Part shown: piece after piece, positions 1-9,999 of the stretch
How the letters are laid out: every line of letters begins with the position of its first letter
Position numbering within the stretch: position 1 is the stretch's first letter
Assembly (NCBI GenBank): GCA_036924085.1
Contig: JAVGWX010000019.1
Span: forward strand, 6,031,641 to 6,095,640
Direction: 5' to 3'
Origin: Ariolimax columbianus
Lineage: Eukaryota > Mollusca > Gastropoda > Stylommatophora > Arionidae
DNA length: 64,000 bases
The notes under the pieces: generated by a model
The model's input: only the letters and a program-made list of their open reading frames with translations
The model's database searches: none
Told to the model about the DNA's origin: nothing
Program-made: the position numbers and the translations under genes

Positions 1-1881
1 GAGGCCTTCGAGAAAGGGGAACTCCCAAATAGTTTAAATCAATCATACATAACTTTAGTTCACAAACATGACACAGATAAATCAGAAATAAAAAATTACA
101 GACCCATCTCCCTACTAAATACAGATTACAAAATACTAACAAAAGCTTTAACACTAAAACTTAAACCCTTCATGAAGCACTTAGTTCATGAAGATCAACA
201 ATGCAGCGTACAGAACAGAAGTATCATTAAACATGCGCATTTTTTAAGGGATATAATCCAATATACACACGAAAAAGACACGCAATCAGCAATATTATCC
301 ATTGACCAGGAAAAAGCCTTTGACAGGGTCTCACATACATATTTTTATAAGACACTAGAGAGAAACAACATGGGAAAATATTTCACAAACTGGGTTAAAA
401 TCCTATACAGTAAACCTGAGAGCAGATTACTAATAAACCATACACTTACAGACACAATAAAAATAACTAGATCAGTAAGACAGGGCTGCCCCCTATCCCC
501 ACTACTATACGTATTAGTATTAGAGCCAATTTTAGAAAAAATCAGGCAAGACAACACAATTAAAGGGACACATATTCCAGGCATAGGAGAAAAAAAACTA
601 ATAGCATACGCAGATGACACAGCTTTCTTTCCATCAACCTTTGCATCAATAGAAAACATACTAAATACATTTGAAACCTTTGGTAAACAGAGTGGCTCCC
701 AAATAAATATTCTAAAATCAAAAATCATGGGATTGGGAAAGTGGAAATTTAAAACAGACTTCCCACTTCAACTAATACAAGAAAGTAAATTAAAAATTTA
801 TGGGATAGATTACCAATCAAACCCCTTAAACAAAAATAAAGAAATGTGGCAAAAATTAACAGAACAGATAAAAAATAGATTAGAGAAATACAAATTTAAA
901 ACAACAACAATATTTGGAAGAAGTGTAATTATAAATACTTTCATTATACCTAGACTAATATATATAAGTAACATTTTCAGTCCCCCAATAAAGACCACCA
1001 AAGAAATTAACGTCCTCATTAGACAATTTATATTTAGATATACCATACACAGCATCCAATCTAAAACATTAATGCAAGATAAAAGACGAGGCGGAATTGC
1101 ACTTCAAGACATTAAAACAAAAATTCAGGCCCTAAGAATCAAATTTCTAAGCGAAATAGTCGCAAAACCAAGCGAGTACCCACTAGCACATTACTATGTG
1201 GGACTCAGAATTACCAAAATTTGTAAATTAAATAACAACACGCCACATTTCTTTGGAAGCATACCTCCCTTTTATAAACAATGTATAAAACACATACAAG
1301 GGAACGAAAACCTAATTAAACAAGAAACTAAAATAATTTATAAAAAACTAATACAAGCACAAGAGCCACCGCTAAAAAATAGAATAAAAAGAGGGTATAA
1401 TTATTTCATCACAGACTATACAAATATATTTAGTAGCCTACATACACTCAAAGTATCACCAAAAACTAAAGAAGTTACATACAGACTACTATATAATATA
1501 ACACCAATTCAATACAAAAAAGCATACATGTCCAAAACAAGCATGCCTAGATGCAAACTATGCAGACATAATATACAAGAAACTGAAGAACACATTTTTT
1601 ATCAATGTAGAACTGTAGCAAAAACTGTAGAAACACTTAGGCAGATAATTAACAAACACACAAAGACTAAAGTAGATATGTTTAGAGCAGTCATGCTAAA
1701 CAACATCCCTAAAACAGACAAAACCACCCAAGACATACTATTAACACTCTTAACACAATACAAACGCCTAATTTGGACATGCAGAAACAAAGCAGTATAC
1801 GAACAAAGAATTTACACGCTAAAACTTTTTAAACACATATTTTCACAAGCATATTTGTGTAATGTTTTAAATCTAATTTGA
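1..1881 (+). CDS. ORF2 C-terminal part: reverse transcriptase and CCHC tail (Tx1/L1-like)
   Basis: The frame is open from base 1, so the true start lies outside the window. This is the RT half of a LINE ORF2 polyprotein, which copies element RNA at the nicked target. Visible motifs in order are YRPISLL (about nt 100), the RT motif with the first catalytic Asp (SIDQEKAFDRVS, near 298-335), RQGCPLSPLLYVLVLEPI (about 478-530), and the catalytic YADD box at 607-618. Near the C terminus (1552-1608) is a zinc knuckle of form C-x2-C-x9-H-x4-C. There are no stops or frameshifts over about 627 codons, so the copy is young or still under selection. The GCPLSPLLY and L1-type motif order, plus an ORF1 with a CCHC knuckle in the neighbouring copy, point to the Tx1/L1 group. 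Codons are strongly A-rich. Exact subfamily is not determined. Confidence 0.9.
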   Translation, partial: EAFEKGELPNSLNQSYITLVHKHDTDKSEIKNYRPISLLNTDYKILTKALTLKLKPFMKHLVHEDQQCSVQNRSIIKHAHFLRDIIQYTHEKDTQSAILSIDQEKAFDRVSHTYFYKTLERNNMGKYFTNWVKILYSKPESRLLINHTLTDTIKITRSVRQGCPLSPLLYVLVLEPILEKIRQDNTIKGTHIPGIGEKKLIAYADDTAFFPSTFASIENILNTFETFGKQSGSQINILKSKIMGLGKWKFKTDFPLQLIQESKLKIYGIDYQSNPLNKNKEMWQKLTEQIKNRLEKYKFKTTTIFGRSVIINTFIIPRLIYISNIFSPPIKTTKEINVLIRQFIFRYTIHSIQSKTLMQDKRRGGIALQDIKTKIQALRIKFLSEIVAKPSEYPLAHYYVGLRITKICKLNNNTPHFFGSIPPFYKQCIKHIQGNENLIKQETKIIYKKLIQAQEPPLKNRIKRGYNYFITDYTNIFSSLHTLKVSPKTKEVTYRLLYNITPIQYKKAYMSKTSMPRCKLCRHNIQETEEHIFYQCRTVAKTVETLRQIINKHTKTKVDMFRAVMLNNIPKTDKTTQDILLTLLTQYKRLIWTCRNKAVYEQRIYTLKLFKHIFSQAYLCNVLNLI

Positions 1882-2061
1882 GGTTTGTTTCTCTAACAAA
1901 CTATAAAAGTTGATCATTAGATAAATTGGTTTGTGTGACTGGACGAATGCATGCGTGAGGGAATGAGTGAGTGTGTGGGTGTGGAGTGATGTGCATAAAA
2001 ACCTGTACATATTGTATATATATTCAACGATAGGTTGAAATGTACAAAATATAAAATCCTT

Positions 2062-2100
<39 letters not shown>

Positions 2101-2248
2101 AACCCGTATATATTTAAGTTGGAAAAGTTTAAATCTGAGTGAAAGAAAGAGTAAAAGGAAATTTGAAATGTCCAAAACCAAAAGATGGTTTTCTTTTTTG
2201 CTTTTGAAAAATGGAGAATAAACACATTAAAACCTACTTGTCTAGTTC
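1..2248 (+). mobile_element. Tx1/L1-like LINE, 3' part (element 1)
   Basis: The element is cut by the left window edge. It comprises the end of ORF2 and a 3' UTR of about 370 bp. The UTR contains an A-run at 2067-2099, then a 150-bp segment with an AATAAA-type signal near 2218, and stops at the motif cttgtctagttc (ends 2248). The same UTR, including the internal A-run and the last 140 bp, recurs at 3253-3635 after element 2, and this is how the 3' end was placed. The A-run therefore lies inside the 3' UTR and is not the terminal tail. The next base starts a second element of the same family. Confidence 0.8.
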
Positions 2249-2348
2249 TCGAACTGGACGGACGTGTTCCAGTGAGCAGCGGTTTTTTCGGGAAGGAGTA
2301 ATTTCTTGTTTTCCATTTGTGTGTTTGTGCCTATTCGAAATAGATAAA

Positions 2349-3209
2349 ATGGCAGATTTGTTCATTGATTTCAATTCGGAAGACTTCGTTCAAGACGACG
2401 AAATTCATAAAGAGGGAACACTAGTAATCACGGTCTCCGGACAACAAGCTTTCAAGACGTCATATCATTTAATTCATAGCATTTTAGTGGGGCCAGCCGG
2501 AATTGGCCCGAATGGAGTTGTGGGTATCGGAAGATACTCCGACCCCAGAGTCTTTTGCGCCATCCTGACGCAATCAGCGCATATACAACACTACCAAAGA
2601 TTAGACGCCGTGACTCTAGAGTGGGACAACCCAAAAATCTCAGTGCTCATAGAACATTCAGATAAAATCAAGTCTAAGGGAGTCGTCCACTGGGCGCCCC
2701 TTACAGTAAAACCAGAAGCCATCAAAAAAATTGTTGCAGCAGCCACCGGGGACGAGGAGGTCCGGGTAAAGCAACAAAAAAATTGCCTGGATAAGTGGGA
2801 TTTTTGGTACAAGCCCACCAAACAGCCTATCCCCCACTACGCCCACGCAAATTTAAAAGGCGGAATAAATACCACATGGAAAATGTGGGTAACATTGACA
2901 GGAAGGCGAACACCATGCGACCATTGCGGCGAGGAGTCGCATTGGTCGAGCCAATGTAAAAAAAAAAAACAACAACAACCCACAGATCACCAGAAACCCA
3001 AACATCACAGAACAGCGGACACCAGCACCACCACCAACGGTGGCACTCCTGACGCAAGCACCACAGCGGGAACCAGAGCCATCGGCAACACCAACAATAA
3101 CCACCCAAGACATACTATTAACACTCTTAACACAATACAAACGCCTAATTTGGACATGCAGAAACAAAGCAGTATACGAACAAAGAATTTACACGCCAGA
3201 ACTTTTTAA
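2349..3209 (+). CDS. ORF1 RNA-binding protein of Tx1-like LINE
   Basis: This is a LINE ORF1, the nucleic-acid-binding partner of ORF2 in the retrotransposition particle. The likely start is the ATG at 2349 (M-A-D-L-F-I-D-F), although the frame is open further upstream. The middle of the protein has a mixed alpha/beta composition. A retroviral-type zinc knuckle lies at 2916-2957, form C-x2-C-x4-H-x4-C (CDHCGEESHWSSQC), followed by a lysine stretch and a Gln/His/Thr-rich tail. From about 3095 on, the frame reads deleted ORF2 sequence in the wrong frame, so the last 35 or so residues are not native. No internal stops are present. Calling the fold from a single knuckle is family knowledge; the Tx1 assignment rests on its linkage to the ORF2 and UTR of element 1. 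Confidence 0.75.
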   Translation: MADLFIDFNSEDFVQDDEIHKEGTLVITVSGQQAFKTSYHLIHSILVGPAGIGPNGVVGIGRYSDPRVFCAILTQSAHIQHYQRLDAVTLEWDNPKISVLIEHSDKIKSKGVVHWAPLTVKPEAIKKIVAAATGDEEVRVKQQKNCLDKWDFWYKPTKQPIPHYAHANLKGGINTTWKMWVTLTGRRTPCDHCGEESHWSSQCKKKKQQQPTDHQKPKHHRTADTSTTTNGGTPDASTTAGTRAIGNTNNNHPRHTINTLNTIQTPNLDMQKQSSIRTKNLHARTF

Positions 3210-3252
3210 ACACATATTTTCACAAACATATTTGTGTAATGTTAAAATTTAA
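3095..3252 (+). pseudogene. ORF2 C-terminal remnant fused behind ORF1
   Basis: From about 3095 the sequence again matches the last 50 codons of ORF2 in element 1 (1725-1881), for example QDILLTLLTQYKRLIWTCR. It stops at 3252. The frame differs from ORF1. The join gives direct evidence of a large internal deletion; a short shared string (accacccaagac) lies at the junction. Confidence 0.8.
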
Positions 3253-4104
3253 TTCGAGTTTTGTTTCTTTAACAAACTATAAAAGTTGATTATTAGATAA
3301 TTTGGTTCGTGTGACTGGACGAATGCATGCGTGTGGGTATGAGTGTGAGTGTGTGGATGTGGAGTGGTGTACATAAAAACCTGTACATATTGTATATATA
3401 TTCAATGATATGATGAAATGTACATAATATAAAATCCTTGTTTATAAAAAAAAAAAAAAAACAAAACAAAACAAAAAAAACAAAAAAAAACAAACCTGTA
3501 TATATTTTTGTTGAAAAAGTTAAATCTGAGTGAAAGAAAGAGTGAAAGGAAATTTCAAATGTACAAAACCAAAAGATGGTTTTTTCACCTTTGTGAAAAT
3601 GAAAATAAACACATTAAAACCTACTTGTCTAGTTCGCTCCATGACTTTGACGCCGGTCAAGGTCCAAGGTTCAGCTCTTGTGATAAGCACGGCTTTGCTG
3701 TCACGATCGTCGCGAGCGCCCGGGGTCGCGAGCTGCTCCTCCCCATATGTCGTGCACGAGGACGACAACAAGCGTGAGAAATTTGGTCGGGTGGATAATT
3801 AACACCTATCGCCTTCAGTGTACAGATGCCAATGTACACGTCCATGTGGTTCTGGTGTAGGGCCATAGCTCACTCGTTCTAAGGTTTGTAACCTGGATAA
3901 AGAGGGGAGACGCCCAAGCCAGAACCTCTCACGCAAATTATTTATGATGGGATAACTCTTAATTATATATTTTTGTTATTGTTTGGTTATGTCCCTTGCT
4001 ATGTTTAAAAAAACACTGAATGTCAACAACATCGGCGACGAAGATGGTACACGACATAAAACTACACCCCCTCCCACGCCTTCTAACGACACACGTTGAT
4101 AGAA

Positions 4105-4143
4105 GATGATGATGATGATGATAATCATGACAATAATAATAAC
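4105..4143. repeat. (GAT)n / (AAT)n microsatellite
   Basis: Six GAT-type triplets are followed by imperfect aat triplets. Confidence 0.8.
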
Positions 4144-5056
4144 AAAACATTGATCATTGACCTACAATAGACCAAATATATAGATGTTTAAGCATACAAC
4201 CATTAAGGAATGATTATTCCGTAAGACGACGGTAAGATAAGCAGAAGAAAAAGTGTGATTCCCATTAAGACATGTTATTAGAGGAAACATAAGACCACAC
4301 TATATGTACATGTAGAGCGTAGGATGCAACGTTGGTAGAGTGGCTGCTTCTTTCCGGATGGAACTTGTTCCAGCCAACCCAGCTGTAAACGAGTACCAGA
4401 TTTACTGTTATGAGAAATGATAGAAGAACAGGAATTGGTTTTCACAAAACCTGAAGTTTTTGGTTTGATTAGAGGTTTCAATTTCTGGATTCTGTGACGA
4501 AGACTTGCCCTTTTCTACCACAGACCGTTGTCCGTTGTGCGGTATCAGGTCGTATTGACCAGTTCATAGATTCGTGTGTGTATCAGAACAATGAAGATTC
4601 TAGTACTTCATCCCTGGCGGTAATAACATAAATGTATATATCAGTGATATTGTAAACCAAGACATCGAGGAAGGGAACTGGCTACCCCCATCTGATAAAA
4701 GCTGAAACCTCTTATATATAAGTTTCTACCACAGCATCCCCGACTACAGTATATTTGTATTACTTGATGTATCCATGAATGTAAACAGCAAGTTGGCTGT
4801 ATTTCTATTCTGACATTCTTTCCTTGACATAATCAACAGTTTGTTAGGCGGATTGTCTCTACGGTTGGCACGTTATCAATGCATGTTTTTGTTCATGAGC
4901 TTCAATTCCTTCTGTATTTTGTGTTAGCCTTTAACTGGTAGTTGGCGGGGTACATTGGAATGTCTTATATGATCACAGCAGTTTATATTTGTCAAACATT
5001 AGTTGGTAGTCAGCATTGGTTGTTGAGAGTACAGAGAAACAAGAAGACCAAAGTAG

Positions 5057-5095
5057 AGAGAGAGAAAGAGAGACAGAGAGAAAGAGAGAGAAGAT
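5057..5095. repeat. (GA)n microsatellite
   Basis: Imperfect purine dinucleotide run with occasional A or C interruptions. Confidence 0.8.
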
Positions 5096-5195
5096 GAAGA
5101 ACATATATAGAGATAGAAATATGTATATTGTTAGATGACTGTTAATTTGTGCAAGTGTAAAGCAATTAGAGGTAAATCTTCTTCTTCGTACGCTG

Positions 5196-5676
5196 TCAGA
5201 CGTCAACTTGAATGTGTTCGAAGAAAGCAGCTGTCATCCTGAGGCTGTCGGCACTGCCATAGAGCTTGTCTAGTGTTGCCACTGGCGATGGCCACATGTG
5301 CTTTCTCTGGTTCTCATATGTCCGGCAATTTTGCAGCAGATGTTCAGCGGTCATTTTCCCTGTACCACAGGTGCATTCGTCAGTATCACCTATCTTCAGT
5401 TTATTGAATAGATGGTACCTCAGTCTGTTGTGGCCTGTGGGGAGTCTGAAGACCACGACCTGCTCTTTTCTGTTCAACTGGTAGTAGGCATCAATTTTTT
5501 GTGTAGCCAGTATGCTCTGTTTCCCATTTGACCATGTATCTGGCCCTAATAAACCTTTTTGACTCTTCGTAGGTCACACTAGAATCTGGTTGTGGTAGCC
5601 TTGCACCTTCTTTAGCCAGTCTGTCTGCATCCTCGTTGCCTTGAATGTTGCAGTGGGATGGAACCCACTGTACCAC
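5196..5676 (-). pseudogene. RNase H C-terminal half and zinc knuckle (RH-LINE copy A)
   Basis: Two adjoining minus-strand frames carry the family signature WVPSHCNIQGNEDADRLAKE (residues near the last catalytic His/Asp of RNase H) and the terminal knuckle CTCGTGKMTAEHLLQNC. A frame break lies at about 5480-5490. The product would not be functional. Confidence 0.75.
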
Positions 5677-5878
5677 TACTCTTTTTGGTGCGGACTGCTA
5701 GCATAGTTGACAGAGTACTTCTCTTAAATCTTTAAGTACTACATTATTCTGGCTTTATAGTGGTGTAACCACGGACAGGGCATATGTAAACAGGACTATC
5801 TGGCTTTCACTACTTTCGCTATGTCAGCATTGCTTATACTGCAGCCGTCCATGCCTCTGCCTCTGCTCTGAAATTGAT

Positions 5879-6118
5879 TTATAATTTTCCAGTTGCCACT
5901 GACAGTGTTATTTTTCTACCGTTTGTTAGGGTCAGGAAAACCCCTTCCCCTCCATTCTGTGTTGTGTTTGTTACAGAACCGTCGGTGTATGCATGAGTCC
6001 AGTCCATGCTTGGGTAGTTTTTCGATATGTACCTCAGGGTTATGTCTCCTCTTTCGTTTTCAGTCTGGCTGCTTTTTTTTCCAATACCTGGTATATTTTC
6101 TACCACCTCTGGTCCCAT
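5879..6118 (-). pseudogene. RNase H N-terminal part (RH-LINE copy A)
   Basis: Carries HAYTDGSVTNTTQNGG, the first catalytic Asp region of the family RNase H, preceded by the family linker VVENIPGIG. It is separated from the C-terminal half by a degraded stretch at 5680-5878. Confidence 0.7.
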
Positions 6119-6902
6119 TTGGTCCTGTATTTAGCTCTAATAAGCCGTTTTGACTCTTCGTATGTCATACTAGTATCTGGTTGTGGTAGTCTTGCACCCT
6201 CTTTTGCCAGTCTGTCTGCATCCATATACCTGTACATTTTTCCAGATACTTCAATTCTTCGTAGCTTGACTTAATGTCCCTTATTCCCCACCTTGTCAAA
6301 TGCCTTCTCTATATCCACCCAAACCGCTACTGTATACTTTTTCTCCTGGTAAGCATGCTCTATTCCTGCGCTATGAGAGTGATGTGATCCTCAGTGGATC
6401 TGTGTTGTCTAAATCCTGGTTTCTGTGGAATTAATATGTAATTTTCTTCCAGGTGTCACATCAGTCTGGTGTTTATCATACGCTCCATCAGTTTACCTAC
6501 GCAGCTCAGTAGACTGATAGGCTTGTATCCATTTGGATCTGTTCTGGCATCAACACATAACCTGACAACCATGTCCGAGAGTTGAGTTCGTGGCATCTAC
6601 AATAATGTCGCAAAAATTGAGTCCATTGTTTGAAATTCTTAAAAATTGCTCGTTTAAGACTGTCTAGTCAAAATGAATACTTTCAACGGTTTCTACTGCA
6701 AATTCCACGATCTTTTATGGCACATATAAAATTAAAAACAAGGTTTGCTTAAGTTGGCGATAAGGTACTTCAACGAAAGTTGAGACCCAAGCACTAAAGA
6801 GGCGGAGAGGTCTTTAGCCAAAGCGAGTATCATGTGATATATGATGGAGCGATCAGGGATATCAAGATATACCACAAATGGGGGGGACCAACGATCAGAA
6901 GA

Positions 6903-7092
6903 CTACCGAGCAGCTAGGTCGCTAGCTAAGATATATCATAGAGCAGATAACTACCGAGCAGCTAGGTCGCTAGCTAAGATATATCACAGAGCAGATAACT
7001 ACCGAAGAGCTAGGTCGTTACTAAGATAGATCATAGAACAGACGACTACCGAGCAGCTAGGTCGATAGCTGAAATAGACCATAGAGCAGAAG
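6903..7092. repeat. 48-bp tandem repeat, about 4 copies
   Basis: The string ctaccgagcagctaggtcg starts at 6903 and 6951, with close variants at 6999 and 7046, giving a 48-bp period with one 47-bp step. The last copy is diverged. Confidence 0.85.
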
Positions 7093-7291
7093 ACAACTGT
7101 TGGTTGGACGGATAGACCACAGAACAGAGCAATTAACACCGGCTGAATTTCAATAGTTAGAATAGAGCCATTGAACAGTCACCGAAGCAGACACTAGCTC
7201 TAAGTGAGAAGCAGACACAACGCCCTTGTAAACATTTGGCGGTCTCTGTTATCCTGTTTATTTCGACGCTGACACAGTCACACGTGAAGAC

Positions 7292-7370
7292 GAGACAGGA
7301 GGTTCTAAAAACACATTCCTTGCGGAAGCTGAGACAGGAGGTTCTAAAGACACATGCCTTGCGGAAGCTG
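7292..7370. repeat. 39-bp direct repeat, 2 copies
   Basis: gagacaggaggttctaaa starts at 7292 and 7331 with about 90% identity over the unit. Confidence 0.85.
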
Positions 7371-8221
7371 AGAGGTGGAAGATAACGCCACCAGACGAGC
7401 GACGATCGAACGATAAGACAGAGAACAGAGTGCTAGACAGCATTGAGGCAGCTTTAAAGGATATAGAACTGTGAATGGCAAATGTGATAGAATTGATAGG
7501 GTGATGGAACGTGTGATTAATTAAGAGCAAGATACGTACATGTGCTATTCCCACGAAACTCTTGAGATATATTGTTGTAAGCTGATGTGTGATGAACAAT
7601 AGAAAAAGATTCACGTGCCAGTTTAATAACATAATGTGTAAGCTGTATGGGAAATAAACCTTCATTGGTTTTTTTTTTTGCTTCTGTTAAAATAATTGTT
7701 AGTTAGTTGTGTGGTAAGGAGTGATAGTAGTAAGGAATAAATTTAATGGTGATAGAGTAAGTCTGTAACAATGTCCATAGAGACAAGTACTGAAAATCAA
7801 GAATAAATGACATTTATCTAAAATCTCAAAATGTTGCACCACCAAAATAACATATACCGGGAAAACCAAATACTGAAGTCATTGATCCGATTAAATCGTA
7901 AATCATTTCTTGGATCTGAATATCTACATTTCTTTGCACGGTAAGAACATCGCACCAAATTGTCACACAAAGATGGCGCCATGTCCGGAAAAGGTTTAAC
8001 GCCAAATCTCTTTAACGGCCAATTTCGGAATCCAAATCAACGTAATTTGTATTTTCTGGACATAATCTTCCTTTTAGTACACACGATTTTAAAATGACGA
8101 AGATGAAACTGTGACTGGCCTAGCAAGCCGACATTATATTTGCATTTACTTTTTTATGTACTAGCTTAACTTAACGTCTTTATACTGCCTTAGAAGAGTC
8201 TAAAGCGTCTGTATGTATGTA

Positions 8222-8377
8222 GCACATTTCATTTCTATTACCTTGCTCTAAGGCTTTGCACATCCAATTTATTCTTAAATGTATATATTGTCCCTCCCTC
8301 CTCTATATATTTGGGAAATGCATTCCTAGCATTCACCACTATCTGACTAAAAAAAGATGTCCTAATATCTAATCTGG
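8222..8377 (-). mobile_element. CR1-like LINE, 3' end (left piece of split element)
   Basis: Matches the 3' end of the second CR1-like fragment (18240-18375), for example ttgctctaaggctttgcacatcc. The match stops at the 11-bp target duplication and resumes at 12443. On the minus strand it belongs to the C-terminal end of a CR1-type ORF2. Confidence 0.75.
8367..8377. repeat. Target site duplication, left (RTE-like insertion)
   Basis: atctaatctgg here is repeated exactly at 12443-12453 on the other side of the RTE-like LINE. The uninterrupted homologue at about 18361 has the string once. Confidence 0.85.
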
Positions 8378-8400
8378 GGGGTGGGGGTGGGGGGGGGGGG
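8376..8400 (+). repeat. G-tract at the 5' boundary of the RTE-like LINE
   Basis: Runs of 5 to 12 G separated by single T. It could form a G-quadruplex. It sits at the junction between the target duplication and the element 5' UTR. Confidence 0.8.
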
Positions 8401-8822
8401 TAGGACAGAAGTGTGTAAGGGATAGTACTTCACGGTGAGGGGCAGCCACATCCTTGCTGGTCAGGATCCTATTTGGTTCCCCCACTTCTGTCTAGCTCTC
8501 GTATGGCTCCTAGAGTGTGCCTGTGTACAGCAGCGCCACCCTCCGGGCAACGATTTTGGCTGGCCGGCTTAACTACGTGAGTGAAACGACATGAATGGGT
8601 GTCCACCCCTGACAAGTACACACATCTGCTGGTGGAAAAAGCGGAAGTTCGAGCAGTACGACAATGACAGGAGCCTATACCAGGGCAATTTGTTCATGAC
8701 TGAAAGAGAAATGGAGAGAACCAAGATAGAGATTCTTTGAATCTCTGAACACAGATGAGCTGATCAAGCGCACTGTACCTGTTCCTCATGAGAAACATTG
8801 ATATACTCTCGGATGGATAACG

Positions 8823-9581
8823 ATGGAAAACCGGGGTCGGCTTTATCTGTCAAAGAAAACAGCACCTTCACTACTCGGTTACAATCCAGTCAACGACCGA
8901 ATAATTGTAATCAGACTGAAGATAAAGACAATGAATTTAACAATAATTCAAGTGTATGCACCAACATCGGCATCTGACGATTGCGAAATGGATGATTCTT
9001 ATAACACCTTGCAAGAAACGATGGAAAAAGTTGAACAAAGAGATATCTTGATCATCATTGGCGATTTCAATGCGAAAGTCGGAGATGAGAGAGCCGATGA
9101 GGAGAGAAGTGTTCGAGGTCCTTTGTGTTTGAGACACAATCATGAGCGACAGAAAACACTTGTTGAATGCTGCAAGTGAAACATCCTCTCCATTGTCAAC
9201 ACCTTCTTCAAACACCATCCACCTAGACTATACATGTGGACCTCCCCTGATGGCAACAGCAGTAACCAAATAGGTTAAATCCTTGTGCAACAAAGATGGA
9301 GATCAAATGTGCTTGCAACAAAAACGCTTCCTGGAGCAGACTGCGATACGGACCATGAATTACTGTTTGCAGTTTACAAAACAAGACTACTTAGGATCAA
9401 CAAAGGTTGCCAGCCAATACGCTTCGATGTAACAGCAACACCTACTGAATGCAACATCAAAGTAGAAAACACATTTGAGGCGTTGCTTGCGGTACAGAAA
9501 GAGATGACATCTGGGGAGCTGACATCGTATGCAAGGGATATTTTGATCTCGACAGCGAAAGATTCGATTCCCAAGAAGTAA
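8823..9581 (+). pseudogene. Endonuclease domain of RTE-like LINE (broken)
   Basis: Two frames (8823-9179 and 9285-9581) cover the exonuclease/endonuclease/phosphatase-fold domain that nicks target DNA. Visible signatures are IIQVYAPTS, then IIGDFNAKVGDE (the DFNA motif of this nuclease family), and in the second frame PGADCDTDHELLFAVYKTRL, the SDH-like C-terminal motif. A stop at 9177-9179 and a frame change separate them. The degraded 5' UTR lies upstream to 8401. Confidence 0.75.
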
Positions 9582-9778
9582 CCCAAGAAACAGAGCTATA
9601 TAACAGAGGAAACACAGAAACTCATTGAAGAAAGGAAACAATTTAAAAAAAATTGGAAGTACGGGGACCAACACATCATATAAAAACTTTGCAAAAAAAG
9701 TTAGAAGAGAAATAAGAAAAGATAAAGGCAGACACATAATGGAAACGTCTAAGCATATAGAAAACCTACAGCAACAAG

Positions 9779-9799
9779 GCAGAGAGAGAGAGAGAGAGT

Positions 9800-9831
<32 letters not shown>

Positions 9832-9832
9832 T
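9779..9832. repeat. (GA)n microsatellite inside RTE-like LINE
   Basis: About 25 GA units with few interruptions, lying between the endonuclease and RT regions. Confidence 0.9.
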
Positions 9833-9999
9833 ACATTTAAGGCAATAAGAACACTGACAAGGGAGTTCCATCCGGTTCCTCGTGTCATAAATGGCAAAGA
9901 TGATAACACATTAACAAAAACCAGACATTCTGAATAGATGGAGATAGTACTGCAGAACCATGTATGGAGATATCACAGAGCGATCAGTTACAATCCTAC

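Larger units (their letters stand above)
2249..3635 (+). mobile_element. Tx1-like LINE, internally deleted copy (element 2)
   Basis: The element begins at the base after element 1 ends. It carries a short 5' UTR, ORF1, the last 150 bp of ORF2, and the family 3' UTR with an A-rich tract at 3447-3493, ending at the same motif as element 1 (cttgtctagttc, ends 3635). Everything between the end of ORF1 and the last 50 codons of ORF2 is missing. It cannot supply its own enzyme and would depend on full-length relatives. Sequence after 3635 is unrelated to the element. Confidence 0.75.
3636..5176. other. No gene seen; unique sequence with microsatellites
   Basis: No reading frame here resembles a known protein. 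The first 250 bp are relatively GC-rich and contain CG-rich clusters near 3700-3740, unlike the LINE DNA before it. A short GAT repeat lies at 4105-4122 and a GA-rich tract at 5057-5095. Confidence 0.5.
5177..6546 (-). mobile_element. RH-LINE copy A, rearranged 3' fragment
   Basis: Minus-strand copy of the RH-LINE family. The 3' tail is (CTT)n on the plus strand at 5177-5186. Reading away from the tail there are three blocks: the RNase H/CCHC region (5187 to about 6118), a second, partial copy of the middle of the RNase H region (about 6119-6222), and a piece of the RT region (about 6226-6546) matching copy D at roughly 25787-26105. The order is not that of an intact element, so the copy has been rearranged or is two fused fragments. 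Numerous stops are present. Confidence 0.75.
6547..8221. other. No gene seen; contains two short tandem repeats
   Basis: No protein similarity is recognised on either strand. The stretch 6840-7660 has a repeat-rich, LTR-like or satellite-like texture with an AATAAA at about 7652 followed by a T-run, but no terminal repeats or coding region were found to support an LTR element. Confidence 0.4.

Noticed and set aside
3636..3800. GC-rich patch after the Tx1 copies as a promoter or SINE
   Set aside because: Only base composition supports it; no tRNA boxes, TATA or downstream gene seen.
6840..7665. Solo LTR or LTR retrotransposon
   Set aside because: An AATAAA and tandem repeats are present, but no TG...CA ends, no paired LTR, no primer site and no gag-pol coding were found.
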